DNA of 64,000 bases, taken from positions 248,001-312,000 of the forward strand of contig NZ_FNRQ01000007.1 in assembly GCF_900107685.1 (NCBI RefSeq), written 5' to 3'. The notes under the pieces are model-generated. The model did no database searches, was not told the origin of the DNA, and saw nothing but the letters and a program-made list of their open reading frames with translations. Shown in pieces: positions 24,784 through 33,239 of the stretch; the stretch's first letter is position 1; the number at the start of each line of letters is the position of its first letter. The DNA comes from Paraburkholderia sartisoli (GTDB lineage Bacteria > Pseudomonadota > Gammaproteobacteria > Burkholderiales > Burkholderiaceae). The position numbers were made by a program, and so were the translations under genes.

Positions 24784-27700
24784 ATGGACACGACCTTCAA
24801 CGTTCTGCCGGCGTACGCCGAACTGTTCTGCTTTTCAAATTTCACGTTCCTGCACGGCGCTTCCCATGCAGAAGAGCTGGCCAAACGCGCGGCGCAACTC
24901 GGCTACTCGGGTCTGGCGATCACTGACGAATGCTCGCTTGCGGGTATCGTGCGGGCGCACGTCGCGGCGAGAGAAGCCAGGCTTCCGCTCGTCATCGGCT
25001 CGTACTTCCGGCTCGTCAATGCCGATGACTCACCGGCGTTCGGCCTTATCCTCCTTGCCCAGAACCGCGAGGGATACGGGAACCTCTGCGAACTGATTAC
25101 GCTTGCCCGCACGCGCGCGCCCAAAGGCCAGTACCGGCTGACGCCGCAGGACCTGTCGCGGCCGGACCGCGAAAACAGCCACCTGCGCGGCATGCCAGAC
25201 TGTCTCGCGATACTGGTACCCGACTTTCCCGCGAAAGAGGATGTGCTGGATGCGCAGCTTGAATGGCTCGACCAGACGTTTTCGGGGCGCGCGTGGTGCG
25301 GGTTGGTGCTGCATCAGCGGGCGATGGATGACATCCATCGCGGCGCCGTCGAATACGTTGCCGACAGGCACGGCATCCCTGTCGTCGCGCTCGGCCACGT
25401 GGTGATGCACGTGCGCTCGCGCAAGCCGTTGCAGGATACGTTGACGGCCATTCGCACCGGCCGGCCGGTGCATGAATGCGGGTACGACCTGGCGCCAAAC
25501 GCGGAGCAGCATCTGCGGTCCCGTCTGCGACTCGCAAACCTTTATCCGGAGTACGCGCTTGGCGAGACGACCCACATCCTCGCGCATTGCACGTTCTCGC
25601 TGGATGAACTCCGGTACGAGTATCCCGACGAACTGGTGCCACCCGGATTTACCCCTGCGTCCTATCTGCGGCAGGAGACGTACATCGGCGTACAGCGGCG
25701 CTTCCCTTCAGGCATTCCGCACAACGTTCAGGCGCAGATCGAGTACGAACTCGAGCTGATTGCAGACCTGCAATACGAGCCTTACTTTCTCACCGTATAT
25801 GACATCGTGCGGTTTGCGCGCAGCCAGCACATTCTGTGTCAGGGACGAGGTTCAGCCGCCAATTCAGCCGTGTGCTACTGCCTGGGCGTGACGGAAGTCG
25901 ACCCGGCGCGCGGCAACATGCTTTTCGAGCGTTTCATTTCGAAGGAGCGTGGCGAGCCGCCCGACATCGATGTCGACTTCGAGCACCAGCGACGCGAAGA
26001 GGTAATCCAGTACATCTATCGCAAGTACGGCCGCAACCGTGCGGCGATTGCGGCGGCCGTATCGACATACCGTGCGCGCGGCGTGTTGCGGGAAACGGGC
26101 AAGGCGCTCGGCGTCGACCTGCAGATAGTCGATGCGGTGGCGAAGTCACATCAATGGTTTGATCACAGTGCGGGCCTGCTCAAGCGCTTTGAAGAGTTCG
26201 GGCTGAATCCAGAGACGCCTGTCATCCGGGCGTGGGCATCACTGGCCGCGCAGTTGCATGGTTTCCCCCGGCACCTGTCGCAGCACTCGGGCGGTTTTGT
26301 CATCAGTCGCGGAAAGCTCACGCGCCTCGTGCCCGTTGAAAATGCGGCCATGGCCGACCGCAGTGTGATTCAGTGGGACAAGGACGACCTCGAGTCACTG
26401 GGCCTCCTCAAGGTTGACGTGCTGGCGCTCGGCATGTTGTCGGCAATTCGTCGCACGCTGGACCTGATATCAGACCAGCGCGGTGAGCGATTCGAGATGC
26501 AGGACATCCCTGCCGAGGACCCGGAAACGTACGAGATGATTTCGCGCGCAGACGTCGTTGGCGTGTTCCAGATTGAGTCGCGCGCGCAGATGAGCATGCT
26601 GCCAAGGCTCAAGCCTCGCATTTTTTATGATCTCGTCATCGAGGTTGCGATTGTTCGCCCGGGACCCATTCAGGGTGGCGCCGTTCACCCATATCTGCAG
26701 CGCCGGCAGGGATTCGAGCCGGTGACTTTTCCCAGCAAGGCACTTGAAACGGCATTGGGCCGCACACTGGGTGTGCCGATTTTTCAGGAACAGGTGATGC
26801 AAGTGGCCATTCTGGCCGCAGGCTTCACCGCCGGGGAAGCGGACCAGTTGCGAAGGGCGATGGCAGCCTGGAAGCGCAAAGGTGGCCTGGATCAATACTA
26901 CGATCGCATCGTCAATGGCATGCTTGAGCGCGGGTACGACAGGACATTTGCCGACGGCATCTTTCAGCAGATTCTCGGCTTCGGCGAGTACGGTTTTCCA
27001 GAGAGCCATGCGGCTAGTTTCGCGCTGCTGGTATACACGAGCAGCTGGCTAAAGCGTCATGAGCCTGAAGCGTTTCTTGCGGCGATGCTGAACTCCCAAC
27101 CCATGGGTTTTTACTCGCCGTCGCAACTCGTTCAGGATGCGAAGCGCCATGGAGTCCAGGTACTGCCGGTGGACGTCACGATAAGCGGCTGGGACTCGTC
27201 GCTCGAGCAAACAGATGGCGCCGGGAAGCCAGCCGTCAGGCTGGGCTTGTCACTGCTCCGGGGCATGCGGGACGGCGCGGCGGAGCGTATTGAGCATGCA
27301 CGCGCCGTGCGGCAGTTCACAACCGTGTCCGACCTCGCGCGACGCGCCCAGCTGGACCGTCACGACCTGCAGGTGCTTGCCGCGGCGAATGCCCTGTCAT
27401 CTCTTGCCGGCAATCGACGCGAAGCGCTGTGGCAGTCGGTTGCCTCGGTGCCTGACAAAGACATGCTCCCGGGTGCAAAGATTGAAGACGACACGCCAAA
27501 GCTGGGTGCGCCCTCCGAAGCGGAAGATATCGTCGGTGACTACCGGTCCATGGGACTGACACTTGGGCGACATCCTCTTGCACTGCTGCGCCCGCAGTTG
27601 CTTGCAAAAAAACTGATGCCAGCCTCGACGTTGCAGACCTACCGGAACGGCCGGCTCGCGCGCGGCTGCGGCATCGTCACCGTGCGTCAACGGCCAGAGA

Positions 27701-27933
27701 CCGCGAAGGGCGTTATTTTTATCACCATCGAAGACGAGACCGGCAACGTCAACGTTATCATCTGGCCCAAGGTGCTTGAGAGGCAGCGCAAGGAAGTCCT
27801 TGGCGCATCGTTGCTCGGCGTGCTGGGTGTATGGCAGTGCGAAGGCGAGGTACGACATCTCGTGGCTCAACACCTCATCGACATGTCGCGTCTCCTCGGC
27901 GAGCTGCCATCCATGAGCCGTAATTTCCATTGA
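24784..27933 (+). CDS. dnaE2: DnaE2 (ImuC) error-prone DNA polymerase III alpha subunit
   Basis: This 1049-residue protein is a C-family polymerase of the error-prone DnaE2 group. An N-terminal PHP domain (about 10-250) starts AYAELFCFSNFTFLHGASHA. The polymerase core has GRGSAANSAVCYCLGVTEVDP, the catalytic Asp pair in PPDIDVDFEHQRREEV and the third Asp in LLKVDVLALGMLSAI. The C-terminal OB-fold reads GVIFITIEDETGNVNVIIWP. It is shorter than replicative DnaE1 (about 1160 residues), as expected. It is expressed after DNA damage with imuA and imuB and carries out mutagenic lesion bypass. It ends 61 bp before the convergent 4-hydroxyphenylpyruvate dioxygenase gene. Confidence 0.96.
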   Translation: MDTTFNVLPAYAELFCFSNFTFLHGASHAEELAKRAAQLGYSGLAITDECSLAGIVRAHVAAREARLPLVIGSYFRLVNADDSPAFGLILLAQNREGYGNLCELITLARTRAPKGQYRLTPQDLSRPDRENSHLRGMPDCLAILVPDFPAKEDVLDAQLEWLDQTFSGRAWCGLVLHQRAMDDIHRGAVEYVADRHGIPVVALGHVVMHVRSRKPLQDTLTAIRTGRPVHECGYDLAPNAEQHLRSRLRLANLYPEYALGETTHILAHCTFSLDELRYEYPDELVPPGFTPASYLRQETYIGVQRRFPSGIPHNVQAQIEYELELIADLQYEPYFLTVYDIVRFARSQHILCQGRGSAANSAVCYCLGVTEVDPARGNMLFERFISKERGEPPDIDVDFEHQRREEVIQYIYRKYGRNRAAIAAAVSTYRARGVLRETGKALGVDLQIVDAVAKSHQWFDHSAGLLKRFEEFGLNPETPVIRAWASLAAQLHGFPRHLSQHSGGFVISRGKLTRLVPVENAAMADRSVIQWDKDDLESLGLLKVDVLALGMLSAIRRTLDLISDQRGERFEMQDIPAEDPETYEMISRADVVGVFQIESRAQMSMLPRLKPRIFYDLVIEVAIVRPGPIQGGAVHPYLQRRQGFEPVTFPSKALETALGRTLGVPIFQEQVMQVAILAAGFTAGEADQLRRAMAAWKRKGGLDQYYDRIVNGMLERGYDRTFADGIFQQILGFGEYGFPESHAASFALLVYTSSWLKRHEPEAFLAAMLNSQPMGFYSPSQLVQDAKRHGVQVLPVDVTISGWDSSLEQTDGAGKPAVRLGLSLLRGMRDGAAERIEHARAVRQFTTVSDLARRAQLDRHDLQVLAAANALSSLAGNRREALWQSVASVPDKDMLPGAKIEDDTPKLGAPSEAEDIVGDYRSMGLTLGRHPLALLRPQLLAKKLMPASTLQTYRNGRLARGCGIVTVRQRPETAKGVIFITIEDETGNVNVIIWPKVLERQRKEVLGASLLGVLGVWQCEGEVRHLVAQHLIDMSRLLGELPSMSRNFH

Positions 27934-27994
27934 TTACGTAACCCTGGGCCCAAAACCGACATCGGACACACGTCGCCGTTTCAATCGATTCGTT

Positions 27995-29122
27995 TCAACA
28001 TCCCTGGCGTGCTTCGGCAAGCGCCTTGAGATTGCCTTCGCCGAAACCGTGATGACCACGCCGCTGGACGATTTCAAAGAAGATCTCGCCCGGATTGCGT
28101 CTGACAAACGTCTGGAAGAACAGCAGCGGCACGCCATCGGCGCCGATCTCGCCATCCACGAGAATGCGGCCGCGCCGCAGCTGCTCGATATCGAGTCCGT
28201 GTCCGGGAAGCCGCGCGTCGATCTGCTCGTAGTAGCGCGGCGGCGGCTCGACAAACGCCAGGCCGTTCGCGCTTAACGCCTCGACGCACCTGAAAATATC
28301 GTCGGTGGCGAGCGCGATGTGCTGCACGCCCTCGCCCGGATGATCGGGCAGATAGTCGTGCATCAGGTTCGTACGCGGCGTGCCTTCCTCATACAGCGGA
28401 ATGCGGATCGCGCCGCATGGCGACACCATCACGCGCGAATCCGCCGACACGTGCCAGTTCGCGTGCAACTCATGAATCTCGCGAAAGTTGAGCAGCCCGC
28501 GATAGAAGTCGAGCCATTCCTGCATGCGGCCCGCGCCGACCGTCTGCGTCAGATGGTCGACCGCGACGAGGCCGGTTCCCGCGTGGCTCAGATCGGCCTG
28601 CGCGGTGTCGACGTCGATCGGCCGGAAGTCGATATCGAAGATCGAGATATCGCCAAGGCCGCCCTGCTGGCCACCGCGTCCGCGCCAGCGATCGACGAAA
28701 TAAATGTGCGAATCGCCGATGCCCTGAATGGCGGGAATCCACAGCTCGTTTCTGCCGACGCTCTCGCCTTCGAATTCCCACGCACCGAACTCGATCGCGC
28801 GATCGAACGCCTGCTGCGCGTTCGCCACGCGAATGCCGATCGCGCACACGCCCGTGCCGTATTCCTCCGCGTAGCGCGAGGCGAACGAATCCGGCTCGGC
28901 GTTCAGCAGAAAATTCATCTCGCCCTGCCGGAACAGCGTGACATCCTTGCTGACGTGGCGGGCAATGGCCTTGAAGCCGAGCTGCGTGAACGTGCGGCCA
29001 AGCGCCTGCGGATCGCGCGCGGCGAACTCCACGAACTCGAGGCCGGCCGTGCCGAGCGGATTGTGTTCGACGTCGGCGATGGCGCCGAGGGCAGCGGTCG
29101 GACTGGGCAGATCGCTGGACAT
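27995..29122 (-). CDS. hppD: 4-Hydroxyphenylpyruvate dioxygenase
   Basis: This 375-residue protein matches the bacterial HPPD length and has two VOC halves. The Fe(II) ligands fit the family: His in VAVDHLTQTV (about residue 190), His in GVQHIALAT (about 270) and Glu in EIFFEIVQRRG (about 350). The C-terminal RRGHHGFGEGNLKALAEA is a close HPPD motif, normally RKGDDGFGEGNFKALFE. The reaction converts 4-hydroxyphenylpyruvate to homogentisate in tyrosine degradation. AAGGAGA six bases before ATG 29122 fixes the start. No homogentisate genes are next to it, and it sits beside pcaQ-pcaHG, so a related alpha-keto acid substrate is an alternative. The paralogous gene, if any, is outside this window. 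Confidence 0.88.
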   Translation of the reverse strand: MSSDLPSPTAALGAIADVEHNPLGTAGLEFVEFAARDPQALGRTFTQLGFKAIARHVSKDVTLFRQGEMNFLLNAEPDSFASRYAEEYGTGVCAIGIRVANAQQAFDRAIEFGAWEFEGESVGRNELWIPAIQGIGDSHIYFVDRWRGRGGQQGGLGDISIFDIDFRPIDVDTAQADLSHAGTGLVAVDHLTQTVGAGRMQEWLDFYRGLLNFREIHELHANWHVSADSRVMVSPCGAIRIPLYEEGTPRTNLMHDYLPDHPGEGVQHIALATDDIFRCVEALSANGLAFVEPPPRYYEQIDARLPGHGLDIEQLRRGRILVDGEIGADGVPLLFFQTFVRRNPGEIFFEIVQRRGHHGFGEGNLKALAEARQGC

Positions 29123-29309
29123 GGTTTTCTCCTTGACTGATGCGGTAACGCCTGACTGCCGTGCGCGCCGATGACCCCATAACGCCCGGCGCCTTGTGAA
29201 CCGTGTTTGTACACCGTCCGCGTGATCTCCCGCAACCCGCATTTTGTACCGGCCGGTTCACGCCCGTCCAGATTCGCTAGCGCTGTGCTGTCATGGCAAT
29301 CAATTGCGA

Positions 29310-30290
29310 TCAGCGTGCCGGGTCGCGGCGTTTGCGCGCCCGCGGCTTCGCGGCGGCGGGCGCGATGCGCTGCCGCGTGACGGCGCGCACGGCGTCGATC
29401 AGCGCGCTTGCAACCGGCGAGGGCTGCGTATCCGTGCGCAGGATCAGCCCGACCGGCTCTTCTGTTCCCGCGAACGGCAACGCGAGGCGCACCAGCTCAC
29501 CGCGCGTCAGATCGTATTCGACCGCGCTGACGGGCACGAACCAGACCGCGTCGTTCTCGAGCGCCAACGCGCGTCCGATGGACACCGACAGCATTTCCAC
29601 AAACGATTTTAGCGGCGGCGCGCCCCACGCCGCGAGCAGGCTTTCCGCCGACTGCCGGATCAGCGTGCCGTACTGCGGCAACACGACCGGAAAGCCTTCG
29701 AGCAGCGCAGCGGGCGGTGCCGTACGCGTCGCGAGCGGATGCCCGGCGCGCACGACCGCGACGAGCGGCTCGCGATACAACTGTTCGAAGCTCAGGCCGA
29801 CCATCCGCTCCGGATCGGCGAGTCGCCCGATCGCGCATTCGATCGCGCCCGCCTTCAGCCGCGCGAGCAGATCCGCGTTCGACGCCGTCATGAGCCTGAC
29901 CACGACCTGCGGCCACTGCATCGTAAAGCGCTTCAGAACCGGTGGCACGAGCGCGTTGGCAACGGTCGGAAGAATACCGACGTCGAGCGTGGCGGGCGCC
30001 GCGCCCTCCTCGCGCGCGAGCAGATCGACGCCCTGACGCAGCGCGCTGACGCAGGCGCTCGCGTGCGGCATGAAAAGCTGCCCTTCGCGCGTGGGCACCG
30101 CGCCGTGCCGGCCCCGCTCGAAGAGCCGCACGCCGAGAATCGACTCCAGCTCGGCGACCGTCTTCGAGACGGCGGGCTGCGTAATCGACAGGCTCTCGGC
30201 GGCCTTCTGCACGCCGCCGAACTGCGCGACGGCAAGAAAGCACTGGAGATGACGGAATTTGACGCGGCTGTCCGCGAGACTTCGTTGCAT
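29310..30290 (-). CDS. pcaQ: PcaQ, LysR-type activator of protocatechuate genes
   Basis: This 326-residue LysR regulator has the PcaQ-like start VKFRHLQCFLAVAQFGGVQKAAESLSITQPAVSKTVAELE with the helix-turn-helix at about 20-60. The effector domain has IECAIGRLADPERMVGL and WFVPVSAVEYDL, typical of the PcaQ/GbpR group. PcaQ activates pca genes in response to beta-carboxy-cis,cis-muconate or 3-oxoadipate-type signals. It is divergent from pcaHG with two PcaQ-like dyads between them, and one overlaps its own start codon. The C-terminus is basic (AAKPRARKRRDPAR). Confidence 0.93.
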   Translation of the reverse strand: MQRSLADSRVKFRHLQCFLAVAQFGGVQKAAESLSITQPAVSKTVAELESILGVRLFERGRHGAVPTREGQLFMPHASACVSALRQGVDLLAREEGAAPATLDVGILPTVANALVPPVLKRFTMQWPQVVVRLMTASNADLLARLKAGAIECAIGRLADPERMVGLSFEQLYREPLVAVVRAGHPLATRTAPPAALLEGFPVVLPQYGTLIRQSAESLLAAWGAPPLKSFVEMLSVSIGRALALENDAVWFVPVSAVEYDLTRGELVRLALPFAGTEEPVGLILRTDTQPSPVASALIDAVRAVTRQRIAPAAAKPRARKRRDPAR

Positions 30291-30303
30291 AACTACAGGT
30301 TAT
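30289..30303. promoter_or_regulatory. PcaQ-like dyad overlapping the pcaQ start codon
   Basis: ATAAC-TACAG-GTTAT is a perfect inverted repeat of 5-bp arms. It resembles the published PcaQ site ATAACC-N4-GGTTAT. Because it covers the pcaQ start codon, binding could repress pcaQ itself. Confidence 0.6.
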
Positions 30304-30330
30304 ACGAAAGACAAGAAAACGTCATTTTGC

Positions 30331-30346
30331 ATAACCGCCCAGGTTA
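30331..30346. promoter_or_regulatory. PcaQ-like dyad upstream of pcaH
   Basis: ATAACC-GCCCA-GGTTA lies 52 bp before pcaH and matches the PcaQ motif with a one-base longer spacer. It is well placed to activate pcaHG transcription. Confidence 0.65.
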
Positions 30347-30397
30347 GATAAAGTCGCAAACATCCCCGGTCATTAAATCAACATCAGGAGACACCCG

Positions 30398-31105
30398 ATG
30401 GACGAGTCCCCCCTTTTAGCGCCGCGCGACTTCGCGTCCCATCCTGCGTATGTTTATCCCGGTTATGGATCTTCCGTGAAGCGTGGGCCGACCCGCCCGC
30501 TGATTCCGCTGAAGGAACGGCTGCGTGACCAGCACGTTCCCGTCTATGGCGCCGAGGCGCTTGACGCGCTCGACAACGACCTCACCCGCAATGCAGCAAA
30601 AAACGGTGCGCCGCTTGGCGAGCGCATCATCGTGACGGGCCGCGTGCTCGACGAAGGCGGCCGGCCGGTGCGCAACACGCTGGTCGAAGTGTGGCAGGCG
30701 AACGCCGCGGGCCGCTACGTCCACAAGACGGACCAGCACGACGCGCCGCTCGATCCGAATTTTCTTGGCGCGGGACGCTGCCTGACGGACAACGACGGCC
30801 GCTATCGTTTCATGACGATCAAACCGGGCGCGTATCCGTGGGGTAACCATCCGAATGCGTGGCGTCCGAATCACATTCACTTCTCGCTCTTTGGCGATCA
30901 CTTCGGTTCACGCCTTGTGACGCAGATGTATTTCCCCGGCGACCCGTTGCTGGCGTTCGACCCGATTTTCCAGGGCACGCCGGAACAGGCACGCGAACGC
31001 CTGATTTCGCGCTTCTCGCTGGACGTTACCGAAGAAGGCTTCGCGCTGGGTTACGAGTTCGACATCGTGCTGCGCGGCCGCGACGAAACACCGATGGAGC
31101 GTTGA
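30398..31105 (+). CDS. pcaH: Protocatechuate 3,4-dioxygenase, beta subunit
   Basis: This 235-residue protein is the iron-binding beta chain. The four Fe(III) ligands are visible: Tyr 107 (NAAGRYVHK), Tyr 146 (IKPGAYPWG), His 159 and His 161 (WRPNHIHFS). The enzyme cleaves protocatechuate between its two hydroxyls to give 3-carboxy-cis,cis-muconate, the entry step of the beta-ketoadipate pathway. It forms an alpha/beta heteromer with the pcaG product encoded two bases downstream. An AGGAGA site precedes the start. Expression is probably activated by PcaQ. Confidence 0.96.
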   Translation: MDESPLLAPRDFASHPAYVYPGYGSSVKRGPTRPLIPLKERLRDQHVPVYGAEALDALDNDLTRNAAKNGAPLGERIIVTGRVLDEGGRPVRNTLVEVWQANAAGRYVHKTDQHDAPLDPNFLGAGRCLTDNDGRYRFMTIKPGAYPWGNHPNAWRPNHIHFSLFGDHFGSRLVTQMYFPGDPLLAFDPIFQGTPEQARERLISRFSLDVTEEGFALGYEFDIVLRGRDETPMER

Positions 31106-31107
31106 TC

Positions 31108-31704
31108 ATGACTCTCAAACAGACGCCTTCACAAACGGTCGGCCCGTACTTCGCTTACGGCCTGTGCCCGGAGCAATACAACTTCGATTTCAAAAGCCTG
31201 TTCACACCAGCGCTCGTGGACCACGCAACGCCGGGTGAGCACATCACGATCGTCGGCCAGGTATTCGACGGCGACGGCAAGGTGATCGGCGACGCGATGA
31301 TCGAACTGTCGCAACGGGATGCCGCCGGGAACTACCCGAAATCGCAGGCCGATATCGAGCGCACGGGCTTTCGCGGCTTCGCGCGGGTGGGCACGGGAAC
31401 GGACCCGGAAAAGCGCTTTATCGTGCAGACGGTAAAGCCGGGCACGGCGGGCGGCAATGACGGTGGCGACGCCCCGCATCTGAACGTGATCGTGCTGATG
31501 CGCGGGATGCTGCTGCACACGTTCACGCGCCTCTATTTCGAGGACGAAGCGGAAGCGAACCAAAAGGATGCCGTGCTGGCATCGGTACCGGCGGACCGCC
31601 GGCATACGCTGATTGCACGACGCGAGGCGGGTACGGGCAGCACGGTGTACCGCTTTGACATCCACATGCAGGGCGAGAACGAGACCGTGTTCTTCGACCT
31701 GTGA
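31108..31704 (+). CDS. pcaG: Protocatechuate 3,4-dioxygenase, alpha subunit
   Basis: This 198-residue protein is the alpha chain of protocatechuate 3,4-dioxygenase, which helps shape the active site but does not carry the iron. Family segments are TPSQTVGPYFAYGL at the N-terminus, GDAMIELSQRDAAGNY, GFRGFARVGTGTD and LNVIVLMRGMLLHTFTRLYF. It starts two bases after the pcaH stop, so the subunits are co-translated. A rho-independent terminator follows at 31819-31843, which suggests the transcript ends after this gene. Confidence 0.96.
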   Translation: MTLKQTPSQTVGPYFAYGLCPEQYNFDFKSLFTPALVDHATPGEHITIVGQVFDGDGKVIGDAMIELSQRDAAGNYPKSQADIERTGFRGFARVGTGTDPEKRFIVQTVKPGTAGGNDGGDAPHLNVIVLMRGMLLHTFTRLYFEDEAEANQKDAVLASVPADRRHTLIARREAGTGSTVYRFDIHMQGENETVFFDL

Positions 31705-31818
31705 TGAACGTGGCGGCGAGCGGCCACTAAAAGGCCGCGAAACGCCTTCACGAAAATTTCATACGCGCGAATCAGAATGCGGGTGCGAAAACTTCGCGAA
31801 ACTCCAACGTAACCTTTT

Positions 31819-31843
31819 AGCCCGCCGCGAGCGGGCTTTTTTT
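31819..31843 (+). terminator. Rho-independent terminator after pcaHG
   Basis: The 7-bp stem AGCCCGC / GCGGGCT encloses a 5-nt loop (CGCGA), and the stem runs into seven T's. It is about 115 bp downstream of the pcaG stop and points in the direction of that operon. Confidence 0.85.
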
Positions 31844-31893
31844 CGGCTCTTTGCAGATGTAGCGGAAACGCGGCGACCGGCAAGGCAGCAAAC

Positions 31894-32673
31894 CTAGCTC
31901 CGGTAATCCACCGCCCCGTGATCGATGAGCCTCAGCGCCGCCTGCCAGGCAAGCTCGGCAATTCCGTCGGAATCGTCGCGATGAAACTGGTCGGCGGTCA
32001 GCCTGCAAACCGCTTCGGAGGGAAAGCTCAACTCCGCGCCGCCAGCAAGCGCCTGCACCTGGATCTGGCACGCCCTCTCGAGAAAATGAATTTCCTGGAA
32101 CGCCAGCGCGGCGGTGCGCCCGCCCACCAGCAAGCCATGGTTCCTCAGGATCATCGCGTTACACGAACAGAGATCGGCAACCAGCCGCTCGCGCTCGGCG
32201 AGATCCAGCGCGATGCCTTCATAGTCGTGATACGCGAGACATCCGTAAAACTTGAGCGCGTGCTGGCTGACCGGCAACAAGCCCTGCTTCTGGGCAGACA
32301 CAGCCGAACCCGCAGCCGTGTGCGTATGAATCACAAAATGAAGATCGGACCGCGCGGCATGCACGGCGGAGTGAATCGTAAAACCCGCGGCATTCACGCG
32401 ATATAAAGCCGGATCGCGCGCGGCGCTGTCCGTATCCACGACGCGCCCTTCGCCGTCGATTTTCACCAGGTCGGACGCGCGCATTTCATCGAACAGCACG
32501 CCATAGCGGTTAATCAGAAAGTGATGCCCGGGGCCCGGCACACGCGCGGTGATATGCGTGTCGATGAGGTCCGTCATCCGAAAATGGGCGATCAGGCGAT
32601 AAAGCGCTGCAAGCTCACAGCGGGTAGCCCATTCTTCAGCGCTAAAAGCGTGCGAAGGCGCGAGCGTTGCCAT
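31894..32673 (-). CDS. Class II aldolase/adducin family protein
   Basis: This 259-residue protein has the class II aldolase fold. Family features are LAALYRLIAHFRMTDLIDTHITARVP at the start, HFLINRYGVLFDEMRASDLVKID, VIHTHTAAGSAVSAQ with the Zn-binding His residues, and MILRNHGLLVGG with another His. Members include fuculose-phosphate and rhamnulose-phosphate aldolases, ribulose-5-phosphate epimerases and many decarboxylase-like enzymes, so the substrate is open. Without a phosphate-sugar context it is annotated only by family. It ends just after the pcaG terminator, in the opposite direction. Confidence 0.9.
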   Translation of the reverse strand: MATLAPSHAFSAEEWATRCELAALYRLIAHFRMTDLIDTHITARVPGPGHHFLINRYGVLFDEMRASDLVKIDGEGRVVDTDSAARDPALYRVNAAGFTIHSAVHAARSDLHFVIHTHTAAGSAVSAQKQGLLPVSQHALKFYGCLAYHDYEGIALDLAERERLVADLCSCNAMILRNHGLLVGGRTAALAFQEIHFLERACQIQVQALAGGAELSFPSEAVCRLTADQFHRDDSDGIAELAWQAALRLIDHGAVDYRS

Positions 32674-32713
32674 TCTGTCTCTCCATTAATCGCGCACTGA
32701 CGGCGCGTTTAAT

Positions 32714-32953
32714 TCAGCACCTGAAATGATCGATATTCTGTCCGGCGTGAATGGCGCGCGTCAGCCATTCCGGCCTGTCGCCTTCACCGTCCCAGGTATT
32801 TCCGTACGCATCGCGATACATCGGCGCCTTTAATGCGGCTGCGTCGGCTTCAAGGGCCGCCGCGAGATCCGTCATTGTGATGCCGTACTCTTCCATGCGG
32901 CGGCGTATCCACACGATCAATCGATCGCGCGCTTCTCCGTCGGCGTCGAACAT
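32714..32953 (-). CDS. Small H-NS histone family protein
   Basis: This 79-residue protein ends with the H-NS DNA-binding domain pattern: APMYRDAYGNTWDGEGDRPEWL followed by TRAIHAGQNIDHF. The canonical version is YRDpxTGxTWSGRGxxPxWL. The N-terminus (RLIVWIRRRMEEYGITMTDLAAAL) is short and would form at most one helix, so it lacks the full oligomerisation region of an H-NS protein (about 100-135 residues). It may act as a modulator of a larger H-NS. The start at 32953 is chosen because GGAGG stands eight bases before it. Confidence 0.75.
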   Translation of the reverse strand: MFDADGEARDRLIVWIRRRMEEYGITMTDLAAALEADAAALKAPMYRDAYGNTWDGEGDRPEWLTRAIHAGQNIDHFRC

Positions 32954-33020
32954 CCGCTGTTCCTCCCGCTCCATCATGATGCACCGCTTTCCTTGCAGAA
33001 AAGGCGTGCGCTTGAAAGAC

Positions 33021-33050
33021 AAAGGCCTCGCAATTGCCAGCGAAGCCTTT
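33021..33050. terminator. Possible terminator hairpin between the MFS gene and the H-NS-like gene
   Basis: AAAGGCCTCGC and GCGAAGCCTTT pair over 11 positions with one mismatch around an 8-nt loop. The minus-strand side runs into TTTGTCTTT. It lies 190 bp past the MFS stop and could end that transcript, but it also lies in the leader of the H-NS-like gene. Confidence 0.5.
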
Positions 33051-33239
33051 TGTTGGTGTTGACGCGGCCCCGGTGAATTCGATTCACGCGGCTTGTCCGG
33101 CGAAACCGGGTTCCGGAACGTCCGAAAACGAGAGTGGGCCAGTCAGCCTGTCAGAAAATCCGGTCGGCGTGGCGAAACCGGATGACCCCAGCACCGCAAT
33201 TGTAAAGCAACCCGCACCGCGCCGCCTTTTCCCGCGCCA

